DNA from: Plectrocnemia conspersa | Lineage: Eukaryota > Arthropoda > Insecta > Trichoptera > Polycentropodidae | DNA: 64,000 nt | Assembly: GCA_009617715.1 (NCBI GenBank) | Contig: VTFK01000018.1 | Location: 1,300,302 to 1,364,301 of the forward strand | Reading direction: 5' to 3' | Shown here: positions 10,540 to 22,330 of the stretch, in pieces | Numbering within the stretch: position 1 is the first letter of the stretch | Layout: each line of letters starts with the position of its first letter | Notes under the pieces: model-generated | What the model was told of the DNA's origin: nothing | The model's input: only the letters and a program-made list of their open reading frames with translations | The model's database searches: none | Position numbers and translations under genes: made by a program

Positions 10540-12716
10540 TGCGTTTATTGATAAATATGAATTTCTATAAGAAATAGGGTCTCTTGGTGCGTTTTGCATG
10601 TTTTATGTTCAATAATAATAATTATTATATCTATTTCAAAGATATTAATTCTGCTAAAAAAATGCCGTTGAAAAAAAAAAACTATTCATTTCAGTATAGC
10701 GTAGTAGGTGTCATTTATGTGTATTGTCAAGCTTTAATATTTGTTTTTCAGCCATGTCCATCTCATCGCAGAAACATTCTTTATATATATATATTACATA
10801 TTATAATTTTGTATTTGTGACATCATGACGCCATGCATTCTGAAGTCACAGGAATATGATTTCCTGAGCCATGTTTTCTTTAATAAACTGTTCAAATGTC
10901 TCATCATGAATGTAAAAGAAAGCTTACCTGATTCTTTTTTAGTAGATGTTATAACGTATGTATATTTAGAATCATTAACAAACTTATTTAGAAGTAGTGG
11001 GATCATTCAGGTAATCTTTCTTCGATCTTAATCGACTATTTTTAGCTTGTTTTTTATGGTTTACAGGTCGCCAACGCAGGATGGGACACTTTTCACGCAA
11101 CTACACCACCGGTTGGATTTAAGTCTGCCTCTTTTGCTATTCTTGCTGCAAAATATACATAATTTAGTGTTAAGTGATTATTTACTAGGTTATTTTTTTG
11201 AAATCGTACCACTCCAGTCATATGTCAGATTTTTGATTATGAATGCTATATAAATGTTTATATTTTTAAGGTCTACCAAAATTTTAATTTCTTTTATATT
11301 ATTGTGTAAGTAATAATTTTATTCTATTTGACAAATTGTGTTTTTATGTTATATTGATTAGTTTATCTTAAATTAAAAAAAAATATTTGGACGATTTATA
11401 TGTACAAAATTTATGAAGAAAAAAATATGATATAATAATGAATAATAATATATAAATTGTATAATAATGAATTTTATTAAAATTGTATTTTTAGTTTTTT
11501 GTGCAACGAAGATCGATTTATATGTTTTATTTTTTGTCAGATACGGCCTACGTTTATTAGAGTTTCTATTAATTGTTAGTTAACGTAGCTTTGTAATCAT
11601 GAGAGACTTAGTATGGCTGATCATATTGCCTTATATACATTATTATGTCCACATTTTTGCACGGGATGTCTGAACGTCGATAGGATGCTTTAAAACATTG
11701 TGATAAAATGTATTGTTTGATTGGACTCGATAAATAAAATAATAACGAGAGCATTGTGTATGATTGAAAATTGTGCATAATGTTTGTTTAATTAAAATGA
11801 ATAATAGAAAAATTAATAAATTTACTCACACGCCCCTATTTAATATTTTAACTGTATATATTATTATTTTTTAATATGTATATATTTACATTAAAAATAT
11901 ATCACATACAATTTCGATTATTTTTATATCTCCTAAACGCGAGATGGCCATTGAATGTTTAATTGATATCTTTTTAATAGCCAAACAACTTTTTTTTAGT
12001 ATACAGTACTATACTCCCTGCTTTATGTGTGCGTTCATACTTCTGAATGTGAATAATTTATTTTAAGTTTTAGTCTTTAATAGTATATTCGAATTGAAAC
12101 ATTTATCATATTCTTTTTCATCATCGTTCACCATTTTTACTTCACAAAACTATCATTATATCCGACTTTTATGTATTTTTAGTCTCATGATATCTTCGTA
12201 AAATGCCTTTGATGTAAAAATTTTGAATAAAATCATTAAAATGTTAATCCTTTTTTTGTTAATTAATATATTTCAACAAAAATTGGGCAGGTAGTTTTTT
12301 AATTAAACAGTAATAGAAAAATTGATAGGCGGTACTACAAATTTATCATTGTTATGTTTCCGTAGAAAATTATCGAACTTTCTGGAGTAAAATTGTCTCA
12401 GAAAGTTCGACGCGCGAGACTTTCAGAAAATTCTGCAAGTTTGATACTAACAAGTTAAATTGTGATTCTTACGAAAAATAAGTGTTATATTTGTTACATC
12501 GTGTCAAAGTCTGAGTGTAACAATATTGAAATAACTGATCAATATATAACTGCCATTGATGACACTATAAATATCTAATTTTATTATGTAACTGCTACTA
12601 TTATACAGTAAATAGCCCTATCATCTGAAAAAGTTTAGGTACATAAATAAGATATATCAGATGTAGAGTAAACAAAGTTATGATTGACATAAATTAAGAA
12701 TAGTAACAATAGTATA
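10540..12716. other. Intergenic, AT-rich; candidate HSE-like cluster only
   Basis: Between tmod and Psmd5. Open frames at 10584-11253 have no recognisable product, although 10825-11031 is less AT-biased than its surroundings. The only other notable signal is the HSE-like cluster near 12400, listed separately. Confidence 0.4.
12375..12433. promoter_or_regulatory. Cluster of heat-shock-element-like dimers
   Basis: Three GAAnnTTC units lie within 59 bases: GAACTTTCTGGA at 12375-12386 (GAAnnTTCnnGA), GAAAGTTC at 12401-12408 and GAAAATTC at 12426-12433. The first two are arms of a perfect 12-bp inverted repeat (TCGAACTTTCTG and CAGAAAGTTCGA). HSF binds arrays of nGAAn in alternating orientation. 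No adjacent promoter is evident, so this may be chance or part of a decayed repeat. Confidence 0.25.
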
Positions 12717-13032
12717 GTCCGTAACTCTGAGGTAGTGGGTTCAAGTCCCGGCAGTGGCCATCGAATTTTTATTTATAAAAATGCGCAATTATTAAAAAAA
12801 CCTGCCCCAGCTGCAGTGACATATATTAATAATAAATTGTGTAGCACGTAAAAATTTATAATTAATAATATAGATGTCACCGATTCCCAGACTTGTCTGG
12901 TGGTTAATACTTGTAAGTATTCATTATGTCTGATTGACTTACTGAGCTGGTACAGATTTGCCCGTTGTAACGCATTGGGCTTACACCTGTCAGGTTTCAA
13001 CGGAACATTTAATAAAAATAAATAAAAAAACA
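12700..13032 (+). repeat. tRNA-derived SINE, copy A
   Basis: It begins near tagtccgtaactctgaggta and contains a pol III B box, GGTTCAAGTCC, at 12738-12748. A tRNA-unrelated body contains tgtctggtggttaatact and attcatgtctgattgact-like sequence, and the A-rich tail (aataaaaataaataaa) ends near 13030. The body matches copy B at 54460-54720 and the 3' tail matches 20165-20240. The tRNA-like head does not fold as an intact tRNA, so it is not a tRNA gene. Confidence 0.75.
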
Positions 13033-13307
13033 AGAAAAAAAATTATTCTTGTGTGTTGCATTATCTGATGACTTTCAATGATAATGGGCAAAATAACAAA
13101 AACATTGATAGATGTTGACTTGTACAGTAACTACTGTGCTGGGCAAAATAAAAATAAATGCATTTTTGCTGTATGAAGACCTATGCAGTTCGCACACACG
13201 GAGCAACGACTAGCAAAACTGAGTTGGCACTTCCTCCTCGGCGGCGTAACTTAACAACCGGCGCCTTTCATCACATAATATGTTAACTTAATGTAAGTAA
13301 ATATATG

Positions 13308-13520
13308 CAGTGGCTAACCTGTCTTATTCATTATTACCAAAAGAGGGGTTAATATTTGTTCCCCTTAAATTTGGCCAGAAAAATACATGTCATTTAATGA
13401 AAAATTATTTTTATATTCATAAACTTTAATAAAATCGAAATATTAAAAAAACTACCATTGACTGACTACCTTTCGCTCCCCCACCCAGGAAAAATTATGG
13501 ATGCTGAAATTACGTCCCTG
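13308..13520. mobile_element. Possible hAT-like short element
   Basis: The left end reads CAGTGGCTAACCTG and the right end, read inward, CAGGGACGTAATTTCAGC. CAGTGGCGTA-like and CAGGGRCGTA-like termini are common on arthropod hAT-type MITEs, and the interior has C-runs and G-runs near both ends. No matching 8-bp target duplication is visible, so the call is weak. Confidence 0.3.
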
Positions 13521-13524
13521 ATTC

Positions 13525-13710
13525 TAAACCAGAAATTCTCGGGTTATCCATCAAAGAAAATTTTAAAAATAACAGTCTTGAATCTATCCCAAAAATATTT
13601 TTTTTAATATGTTGTAGTAAAATCATATTAGAATACATTTTCACTGATAGATGCATATTTTTGCCAGTGAAAATATAATTTATCTGACGGGTGCTAGTAA
13701 AATTATATGA
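13525..13710 (+). repeat. Dispersed repeat R, copy 1
   Basis: Shares the segments cagtcttgaatctatccc and aaaaatattttttttaa, then acattttcactgatagatgc and gccagtgaaaatataattta, with a reverse-strand copy at 57225-57400. Partial copies lie at 14034-14116 and 34495-34560. No termini or coding sequence could be defined. Confidence 0.6.
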
Positions 13711-14033
13711 CTTAAACTTTTCCATATGTAGTGTAAGGGGCCTATTTGTATGCATTTATTTATGTATATTATGGCCAAAACTTGGCGGCACTCTTCTCGT
13801 GCCGACCTGGCGGGCTCGCACGCCTGCGCCCCGTTCAATTATAAACAACATATAACTTCAAATTTCAATAAAAATACTACGTCAGCGCCTAAATCTGTGT
13901 CTAATTGCCACCCGTCACCTCCCGTCGGAAAAATAGTAATATATACATTCACATTCTTATCATTATTTATTTACATACGATGTATAAATGTTACAGTGGA
14001 TGTGCATTTTTCAGTGAAGTTTATTTTCCTTAC

Positions 14034-14116
14034 TGAAATACATTTTTATCAGTAGATACGTATATTTCTGCTAGCGAAAATATAATTTAACTTGTTGGCA
14101 TTAGTTAAATTATATG
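14034..14116 (+). repeat. Dispersed repeat R, copy 2 (core only)
   Basis: The core aatacatttttatcagtaga, tatttctgctagcgaaaata and aaattatatg is related to copy 1, which lies about 400 bp upstream in the same orientation. Confidence 0.5.
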
Positions 14117-14860
14117 CTGTTCTAAAATATCTATGAAACTTAATTTTACCCAAACCCAACTTTACTTTATGAAAGTTTTAAGACTAACAACAGTTTTAGA
14201 AGTTTCATTTAGTCTAGTCCAAAATAAAAAGTAAGTCAACTCGACTCTCATGGGAAATTATCGAAAGAAGAAGTACAAATAGACATCACATCTCGCATAT
14301 TTCTCGATAGTTTGTCTGCACTTCGATATTAAATATGTTTTAAAAATATGACGCTCCTGTTGCTACATAATTGTTAAAATACAAAGCTGCAAAAATACGA
14401 CACTGATTAGGCAAACATTAAAACTGTATTGATCTCACCTTTATTTTTAAAATGTTGTTATACTCAGGGATCAAGGTTGCATAAAAATAATACAATTGCA
14501 ATTTCTCTCAAATTGAATACACACAATACAGATTTAATATCATTTGTAACGGGCTTTATTTGTATCATAATTTATTCTGATAGTACAATATTATGTAAGA
14601 AATTCTAAGCATCTCGATAATGATATAATAATAGCTAACGTTTAAATCAGATCAAAATTTTGGAGTAAGATTATATATGTTTTTATTTGCTGCTGTTTGT
14701 TTAGTAACTTATTATAAATAAAAAATAGCTATAGTTATATATTTATAACATTAATTGGTTTTTGCTTCTCTTATAACAGTATTAGATATAATTTACTTTT
14801 GGATGAGTTATAAGATAACAATAAGCAATAAAATAAAATGAGCGAATAATGTGGTGTTAA

Positions 14861-14957
14861 GGCCATCTTTTAACAAACGACTACAACTGTCGGCGTCTTG
14901 CGTGATTGAGCGCTTCTGATCAGCTGTTCGTCGAATTTATGCGAACAATTCACCCAA
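14861..14957 (+). promoter_or_regulatory. Psmd5 proximal promoter and 5' UTR
   Basis: The 100 bases before the Psmd5 start are visibly less AT-rich than the upstream DNA. They contain ggccatctt at 14861-14869, the complement of AAGATGGCC, a Pho/YY1-type site. There is no TATA box near the start. Function is inferred from position only. Confidence 0.35.
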
Positions 14958-17771
14958 ATGGCAGATAACCAAGACCTTGAGACGCTCCGTTCGATTCGAG
15001 ATGTAGTGAAGGGTCTCTCTTTGTGTCAGCTGAACGAAAAACACCAACTTCCAGATCTCTTGCGCATTTTCGACTATCTTGACACTTCCGACCCGTGAGT
15101 TTGCATTTACATGTTACTATATTACGACAAGAATAATTCATTAATCTATTCTAAATTCTCGCTTCAGCGAGCAGATCAACGTGGGTTGCGAAGTTCTCGA
15201 CGCTTGCTTTTCAGGTTTGTCGATAAGCTATGTCGTGGAAAACACAACAGATAATATTATAAAATCACTGCATCACACGAGTGCCACTGTTAGATTGATG
15301 GCGATAAAACAGGTACATGTTTACTTATAAATAAATATAAACAAAAGTTTTTAAATAGCATTGTTACACTCCTCTTTATATTTGACTTTCTTTAAACTGT
15401 TATTATTCGTAGTACTTGTTAGTAGAGATCTAGAGATGCAAAATAAAATATTTATAAACTTTCAATAATTGTTAAGTAATTACTTAAACAAATAATCATG
15501 TTGATTAAAAGATATATTTTTAAATTAATTATCAATTTTCACAGATCGACAGAATTATATTCAACAGCAATTTTTATACGTTACCCGAACACATGAACGT
15601 AGCTGTTGAAATCGTTAAATGTATAGGCGATCAAGATTTGGCCGTCGCCGTTCAAGCTATGAAGATTGTCTGTCACGGAAGCTGGTTACAATCTGAACCA
15701 ATAACGGATGAACTTAAAAATATCATCGAAAGCAGCGATACTTCGAGTCGTTGCAGAGCGTATGAGGTATATTTCTATGTTTTTAAGTTCAATTATTTGA
15801 TTACACTATACAAGATATAATAACTTAATTTTTATTTGTAAAATTGAATAGTGGTTTTTGTTAAGATGTGATTTAAGAACATGATACTTTCAGCCTGAGA
15901 CACTTTTTGAATCTCTCTTGAATATATTTTGAATATGAAGTGCCTTGATTTTGCGAAAAGCCTTTATATATGTTTGCTGGCAAGCAGCTTAAAATCATAT
16001 ATAGGTTTATTATGACCAATTAGGATCTAAATTAAATAATTTGACTGCTCACAGTATTTTTAGAGGTGGTCAGCCATAATGATTCAGTGGCCATATATAA
16101 TCATATTGCTGTCCAAATGAATGAATTCTTCCACTCGTCTCAATCACCATGATATTGCGTTTTTTCTTTCTTGGTTGGCATGAAAATAAACATTGTATGG
16201 CTTAACTTTTTCTATTTCATAATTATAGCTTAGAGCACAAATATTTTTATGCACAGCATGAAAATATATTTTTAGTTTTTTTGTCGAAGCAATAGGGTTG
16301 TATATTTTAAAAACAAGATCATATTAGAAATAAAAATTTAGTTACTATAGCTAAAATCATTTTGTAATTTTTGAATATGAATTAAGTTATCCTATCTTTG
16401 TGGCAAACATTTTTATACATTGTTATTTATTATGTTTAATTATTTATTTAGGTTGTCGTCGAAGTAGTTAAAAAGTCTCCTGATTTTATCAAAGACGACA
16501 ATGTGGTTCAGCTGCTTTACAAATTGATTGCCGAGTTGAAAACTGACGATATTCTCCTACAATTGAACATTTTGGAACTTCTGTCTAATCTTAGTGTGGC
16601 TCCTCACGGTTTGAATTTTTTGATCGAAAATAATGTACTTAAATCTTTGGCGGAATCGATTGAGAAATTAGAAGGAAATCCGATTGCTAATTTGGTCATC
16701 CCGGGTAAGTCTCAGGGTCATTTATACTGTAATTTTTAGCTTCATTTCATACGATTCATATTCTACTTGCCATATTATAGATTAGTGTAAAAAAACAATA
16801 AAATGAAAAATATTTGCCATGAAACATAGTTTGAAATAAAGTGAAACATAGTTTGAAATAAAGTGAAACATCTTGAGTATTTATATATGAAAACAAGGCT
16901 TAACATTATTTAATATTCTTTAAGGTTTTATGAAGTTCTTCGGTGCCATTGCATATTTATATCCAACTGAAATATATCAAAATTATCCATTCATTGTCGA
17001 AGCTCTCTTCGATGCTATTCGTACCAACAATTCAATTTTGCCTACTGCTCTTGATACGTTAGGATTCGTCGGAGCTACTGTTGAAGGAAAATTGTCATTA
17101 GCCGCTCTTGGTTTGTATTATATATGCATTTAATATTAATATTTTTTTTATGATAATATAATATGTGTATTCATCTCTATAGGAAGGGTTTTCACAGATG
17201 CCTTACCATATATCGGTACATACATTAAAAATTCACCGACTGAGATGAGAGTTAAAGCGATGAGTTGTATAGAAAGTTTGATTGCCGTTAAACCTAACGA
17301 ATCCGAATCCATCGATCAAAGAGTAACTCTCATGACTAGAGAATGGTTTCGCGAGTTATCTGAGAGACCTAATTCTATTGAAGTCGTTCATGGAATATGT
17401 AAAAATCCATTCCCTGAATTGCGAACGGCATCTTTTAAGTTGCTTTATGCCATTTGTCAGCATAATTGGGGTCAAGAGCTTGTAAAATCATCTGCTGGTT
17501 AGTAAATTAAAATTATTGGTGATTTATATATTTATATATATATAAATTAATGATTATTAAAAACATTTTTTTTTTAGGTTTTGTAGAATTTCTGTTGAAT
17601 AGATCCGTCGAACATAGTAAAGAGAGCAAAGAAATTAAGTACGATATCATGAAGAGGTTGTGTGAATCTGGTGTGTTTGAAGATACTGCAATTACGAGTT
17701 TTAATGAGTATGTCAAAGAAGGGCCTTTTTATGTCGACGGTTTGATGGAAGTTGCTACAGAAGGGGATTAA
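14958..17771 (+). CDS. Psmd5: 26S proteasome non-ATPase subunit 5 (S5b), complete
   Basis: PSMD5/S5b is a HEAT/ARM-repeat chaperone that binds Rpt ATPases during assembly of the 19S base and is absent from the mature 26S proteasome. Seven exons are 14958-15094, 15168-15312, 15545-15766, 16452-16704, 16925-17110, 17183-17497 and 17578-17771. All are GT-AG, phases 2, 0, 0, 1, 1, 1 agree, and 1452 bases give 483 residues plus TAA, close to the usual family length of about 500. The product begins MADNQDLETLRSIRDVVKGL and shows helical repeats throughout, for example DACFSGLSISYVVENTTDNI, FMKFFGAIAYLYPTEIYQNY, LDTLGFVGATVEGKLSLAAL, ISCIES-like MSCIESLIAVKPNE and HNWGQELVKSSAGFVEFLLN. It ends YVKEGPFYVDGLMEVATEGD. 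The ATG at 14958 is the first in frame and follows a short upstream leader. Introns are mostly 70-250 bases, with one of 685. Confidence 0.95.
16821..16870 (+). repeat. 22-bp tandem repeat in a Psmd5 intron
   Basis: The unit gaaacatagtttgaaataaagt (broken here as gaaacatagtt and tgaaataaagt) occurs twice exactly (16821-16842 and 16843-16864), plus a six-base start of a third. It lies in the intron between the exons ending 16704 and starting 16925. Confidence 0.9.
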
Positions 17772-17820
17772 ATTCTGTACTGTGCTTATCGTCAAAGTGT
17801 TTTATACGATTTATTTTTAT

Positions 17821-17826
17821 AATAAA
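17821..17826 (+). terminator. Psmd5 polyadenylation signal
   Basis: AATAAA lies 50 bases after the stop codon and is followed by a T/GT-rich stretch (atatatttttggtgttt). It is the first canonical hexamer downstream of the gene. Confidence 0.65.
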
Positions 17827-18398
17827 TTTTCAAAATATATTTTTGGTGTTTAATTTTATCACTTTTTAAAAAATATATACGTATTTCTTGTTTCTTTTTT
17901 CTAATTTTATATAAGAATAATAAGTATTCTATTTTATTAGTATCTTTTGGTTTTGTCTGGATAAACTCATCATTTTATATAAGGAAGTTTTTACAAGGAC
18001 AGTAATTTTCTATTTATATATAATATTCGTTTTAAATAATTAAATTAGTAATATTGAGGATATTTTTTTTTATGTAAACTATAAAAAAAAACACCGAAAA
18101 AATGTTATTTATTTTAATTTATAAAAAAAATTACCCATTTTTCCACTTCTATTCAATTTTAATCTAATTTTTTTGTAGAGCAAAATGCTGTAAATTTAAT
18201 TGTAAAAAGCGCGAAAAGTTTGTATTTCTACTAAGTGATTGGTGTGATAAATCCAGATGATGATGAATTGTCTCCAGAAAAAGTGCAAACAATAACTGTA
18301 AAAGGGGGGGGCAATTTTATAAAAATAGTTTTACAAATTATTCCTAATGAAATAAATACTAATAAAATAAAAAAATTTATTTAATAAAAACAAATAAT

Positions 18399-18653
18399 TT
18401 AATTGGTTTTATAAGTATTATGTGAAAGAATGATTTTTTTAAGGACATCACAGTTTTCTATTGGCTGCTTGAAGTCCTCGCAAGTATTGCATTCGAAATT
18501 ACACTTTGTTATAACCATTGCCTTCAAAGTATCAATATTCAATTGCGATTTATCTGCTGTCAACATATAATCGAAAAAACTCTTTCTGTGACCGCATTCG
18601 TGCCCGTCAAACAGAGGAGAGATCCGGGATTCAATCACTGCTTTCACGTTCAC
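18399..18653 (-). pseudogene. Unrecognised ORF remnant, minus strand
   Basis: An 84-codon open frame (GTG at its 5' end, not a convincing start) ends in TAA. It reads with ordinary amino-acid use and several Cys and His residues: LFDGHECGHRKSFFDYML, KCNFECNTCEDFKQPI, ENCDVLKKII. A second minus-strand frame just upstream (IPSFDVKYCERE) could be its frameshifted continuation. The region further upstream (18900-19200) has only broken frames. I do not recognise the family. It may be a decayed terminal exon or transposon protein, or chance. Confidence 0.25.
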
Positions 18654-20164
18654 AATACTTCACGTCAAAGGACGGAATGAAAACGAAAAATACTAAAAAA
18701 AATGTCGACTGAACTTTCAAACATGTGTTTAGGATTAACTTAAACAAAAAGCATCGGCGCTCAGGTAAAAAGTCATAAACTAGTAAATAATGAATGGAAG
18801 TTGGGGGAAAAGGGGGGGGGGTACTTGGACTCGAGAATTCAACTAGAGAATGTTTGTTAAGAATATAATAAATACAGAACACAAAAGCAAATATTGAGTT
18901 GCAGTCTTATTCAAACTGTCAATACAAAATTATTTCGTTAATTTTTCCGATGCAGAAGAAATTACTTTGTAAAATGTGGATGTGGCTGCTGCTTAGGCCA
19001 GTCGGAATACAAACAAATTTCACCTGGAGAAAGTGAATTTCTGATACGAACCTATGCACTGCCTCAATGGTGTCACATAAACGCTGATTTTATTAACATC
19101 AAGTCGAATTTTATCATTTTTTGTGAGCATCGCAACTTGTTCAAACTGTAACGGTCAGGCAACGCAAAAATGGTTCCAGTAAGTAAACAGACGGATAATA
19201 AAAATTAAAAAATAAATCATCGTAATTGGCTGTTGCTGCAAAATATGGACAAGCACGAAATCTCCTCTCAAGCTGGCCAAGTGAATAAAAGCGAATATAC
19301 AGCACCTATAATGTCACCATTCGGAACTCGTTTTCGATAACATTCCATTAAGAACTTGAGCTACCCAATTTAGAAACACAAGAGTTCGTCCCAACTCAAA
19401 ACCAAGTGGAGCAAACCGAGAGATCAGCCGCTTCCCTCTTCACGTCAACCCTGGTTCAGCTACGCCGTCCAGATTTCAGATTTAACCGGATCATCGGAAA
19501 CGATTGGATTCTTCAGACGCTGACAAGAACGAATAGACCGTTGTCGACAACTTATTTATCTTTATTTATTTTAATCGCTCCATTTTTATACTAAATATTT
19601 AATACGATACACGTGTATTAATGATAATCAATTATTAATAAGCATCACGTGTAAAATTTTTTTTGTAACATGTGTATATTGTTGTTCTGCGAATTTATTT
19701 AATAAAAATAATATGCAGTTTACTTGTCAGTTCCGAGAAGTATTTTTATTGTTTAATGTTTAATGATGAAATTAGTGGTAACAAACATATACAATAAAAA
19801 AACTTTATTATAAACAATTTTACGTGCAGTAAATAAATGAACTATTTGGCAGCACTGAGCAGCAAATAAAATACGACTAATTATCAAGTAAATATTAGGA
19901 GTAGATATTTTAAATATATTTTAATGCCTACTTGTAGTATTTGGCATAAAATATGATTTCAGAAAATATGTCGCAACGGTGCCTAATTTTCATATTTATT
20001 TGTGGTATAAAGGGGTTAACTCGTACCAATTAATATTTATTCAAGAAATTATATTACGATGTTAAAAAATATTTAAAATACCTTTTTTGTCATGAGGCAC
20101 GGAATCAATGTTTTCCCTGGGCCCAGATTCGCTCTCGGCGGCCCTGATTGTAATATACATCGTT
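18654..20164. other. Intergenic, possibly an old degraded element
   Basis: This stretch between Psmd5 and Fas1 is mixed in composition. A short open frame on + at 19406-19594 (QTERSAASLFTSTLVQLRRP) has an alternative reading rich in Pro and Ser in the next frame, a pattern seen at decayed retroelement tails, but nothing identifies it. A G-run is at 18810-18820. A TTAA-bounded segment at 19921-20019 might be another small MITE, with weak end similarity. Confidence 0.3.
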
Positions 20165-20240
20165 TTTTGATCATTGTGACGCATTGGTACAACTTGTCAG
20201 GTCACGATGTTCTTAATTTAATTTAAATAAATATATTAAA
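20165..20240 (+). repeat. Truncated SINE 3' tail, copy C
   Basis: cattgtgacgcattggtaca followed by acttgtcaggt and an A/T-rich end matches the 3' part of SINE copy A (ttgtaacgcattgggcttac then acctgtcaggt). Only the tail is present, with no B box. It lies about 740 bp upstream of the Fas1 start. Confidence 0.55.
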
Positions 20241-20589
20241 AGTCAGTTATTAAAATTTTAAAAACTGTATCGAATTTTACAAATTTATTTTAATTTTGAT
20301 TTGATCACAGCGTAACACAAAATTGAATACAAAATATTTTTTATTTTTTAAATAAAGAAATCGTGAAGCGTGACAAAATGTATCTTCATACTTGGCTGTC
20401 AGACACAATCTACGCGTCCAAGGTAGCCGATATGTATACACCGAAAACGTATTAAGACTTTTAATTGTATTATAATGGTACTATTAAGTAGATAAATTGA
20501 GTTGGCATCATTGTTTTTTCATTGGGTATTATTAGTGTAAGTAACAAAAGAGTTTGAAAACAAATTCAAACAATTGCACCTGTCAATAT

Positions 20590-20906
20590 TGCGCCTATTG
20601 CGCAATCTTCGATCGTGCGCACTGTGGCGCGCGGGTGTGGGGGGAGGGCAAGGTGTCTTGCTTTTTAGCCGGTCAGTTGTCGTCCGACCGTGGCGCGGTG
20701 CACACTGCGGCATTTGTGCGTTCACTTCCGACGAAGTCGCAAACTTTTTCAACGAGCTCGCGTCGCAGAAGAGTGCCGAAACAATTTAAACTCACCGTAT
20801 CCTCCGAACCTACCACTGAACTCTCTGCATAGTTAGCAGCCGTTGGATAGATCACCTGTGCGCCCGGTGTAATAAGGTGATTCATTCAACCGACTACCTG
20901 TGCGGA
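20590..20906 (+). promoter_or_regulatory. GC-rich promoter/5' UTR region of the Fas1-like gene
   Basis: This stretch is conspicuously GC- and CpG-rich compared with everything around it (gcgcactgtggcgcgcgggt, gtccgaccgtggcgcggtgc). TCAGTT at 20673-20678 fits the arthropod initiator consensus TCAKTY. No downstream promoter element was found at the expected spacing. Short open frames on both strands here are by-products of composition. Confidence 0.45.
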
Positions 20907-21032
20907 ATGCGCGCGATGGCGCCTTCGACGATGTTCGCGCTCTTGTTCTTCTTCTTCTGCTCGGACGTCTTCGCCGAAGCCAAGAAGATGACCATCGAGG
21001 AGAAGCTGAGAGAGGATCCGGACTTGTCTCAG
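20907..21032 (+). CDS. Fas1: Fasciclin-1-like, first coding exon only
   Basis: Fasciclin-1 is a membrane-anchored, homophilic cell-adhesion protein of axons made of four FAS1 domains. This exon codes 42 residues: an N-terminal signal peptide (MRAMAPSTMFALLFFFFCSD, then VFA) and a mature start, EAKKMTIEEKLREDPDLSQ, which resembles the start of the first FAS1 domain (EKLRxDPDLSQ followed by FYSLLE in known proteins). The frame breaks in phase 0 at CAG followed by gtcagg. ATG 20907 is the first in frame after the leader; ATG 20916 is an alternative three codons later. The open frame continues upstream only with GTG and no ATG. No later FAS1 exon is seen to the right, so the gene is partial here. 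The identity rests on about 19 mature residues and is probable rather than certain. Confidence 0.7.
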
Positions 21033-21749
21033 GTCAGGATCGAAAACTTTTTAAACTTATCTTCTCGCGATTGGTAAAGATGCGGGTGCTTCAATTGGAT
21101 AATGAGGACGATCGAGGATGTAACTCGAACAGAGAGGTGGGTGTTTGTGATATAGTCTTGGCACTATAGCCCCCTTCGTCTTCAGAACCATCGAACACTT
21201 AAACGCAATTAGAAACATATTTAATAACTGATCAGAGAAATGAAGCCGAGACACTTTTTAGTAAGTAAGTTTAAGAGATCTTGTGTAAAGTGTAAAGTTA
21301 TAAAATCGCGGACAGAAGCACCTACCGTATTGATTATTATTATTACGTAATTCTTGCGGAACTGTTACGTCCGCGACCCTCTTCTACCAAGTTGCGATTG
21401 TGCTTTTTAGGCGCCGGTCGATATTCTTCAATGTTGCGACAAAAGTTTGCTTTAAAAAATATCGACTTATGCTCAATAGATAGTTATAAAAGTCGCGTTC
21501 TTCTGATTCAAACTTGATATTTTAACAAAATCAAATATATATTTTTAAACAAAAGGAGCTATACATCTGAGGAATAGCTTTGTCAGTTACACAAAAAACA
21601 GTACTACAAATTGATTGTCACTGTTGTGCATCTAAAAGGAACTAATAATAAGGTGAACATACTACTTTTTTTTTAAATATTATATACTGGAAAATGATTA
21701 CACAATCTGTTTACGGCTATGAATGCTATGAATAGACTCGCGCATGCCC

Positions 21750-21790
21750 AAGTACATACATACATACATACACACACCTACATACATATA
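21750..21790. repeat. CATA microsatellite
   Basis: catacatacatacatacata-type tetranucleotide array followed by cacacac and a decayed continuation. Confidence 0.9.
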
Positions 21791-22075
21791 TGCTTAGGCT
21801 TTTATAGATATTATATTTGCATATGACGTTATTAGTTTAAAAAAATGACTATATAATAACTAAATTTTTATAATAACTAAATTTTAATTGTAGTTAAATG
21901 GTTATGCTTTGGGCTGTCGAACTGTTTGTTTTTATTTCCATAACTTTTCAACTTCTTATATACCATTTAATTTTTTTTAAATAGTACCTATATAAATGTG
22001 TTTTCAGGATTGTTTTCGATTTTTAACTTTTTTAATACTAGCAAATTTAGACATGATATTTAGTAGTTTAAACTT

Positions 22076-22330
22076 TATTAAAAGTACAACTGTTATTGAT
22101 TTTTCCAAAACAATTACCATTTTTAAAAGTTAATTATTTAAAAAAAATGTTGTTTACTGTATTAAAAATATGACTATTATCGATTTTTCCAAAACAAATA
22201 CGATTTTTTATACTTTTTTGAAGAGCCGCCATTTTGAAACAGTATATCAAATTAAACCGACTAACAACTTAGTAAATATATTTAAAAATTTAATTTTTCA
22301 AAAAATATTGATTATACTTTATTAAAAATA
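22076..22330 (+). repeat. Degenerate tandem repeat, unit near 80 bp
   Basis: actgttattgatttttccaa, aacaattaccatttttaaa recurs about 83 bases later as gactattatcgatttttcca, aaacaaatacgatttttta. A third, weaker start (attaaaaatacgac) lies near 22320. No coding capacity. Confidence 0.5.

Noticed and set aside
12720..12760. tRNA gene suggested by the B box GGTTCAAGTCC
   Set aside because: No intact acceptor and anticodon stems; the same flanking body recurs at 54460-54720, so it is a SINE head.
12773..13033. 86-codon minus-strand frame
   Set aside because: It lies entirely within SINE copy A on the opposite strand.
19921..20019. 99-bp TTAA-bounded MITE
   Set aside because: The ends share too few bases (TTAATGCC against TTAACCCC) to be distinguished from chance in AT-rich DNA.
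20877..20906. Upstream extension of the Fas1-like frame starting at GTG
   Set aside because: The codon is GTG, not ATG, and the signal peptide is complete from ATG 20907.
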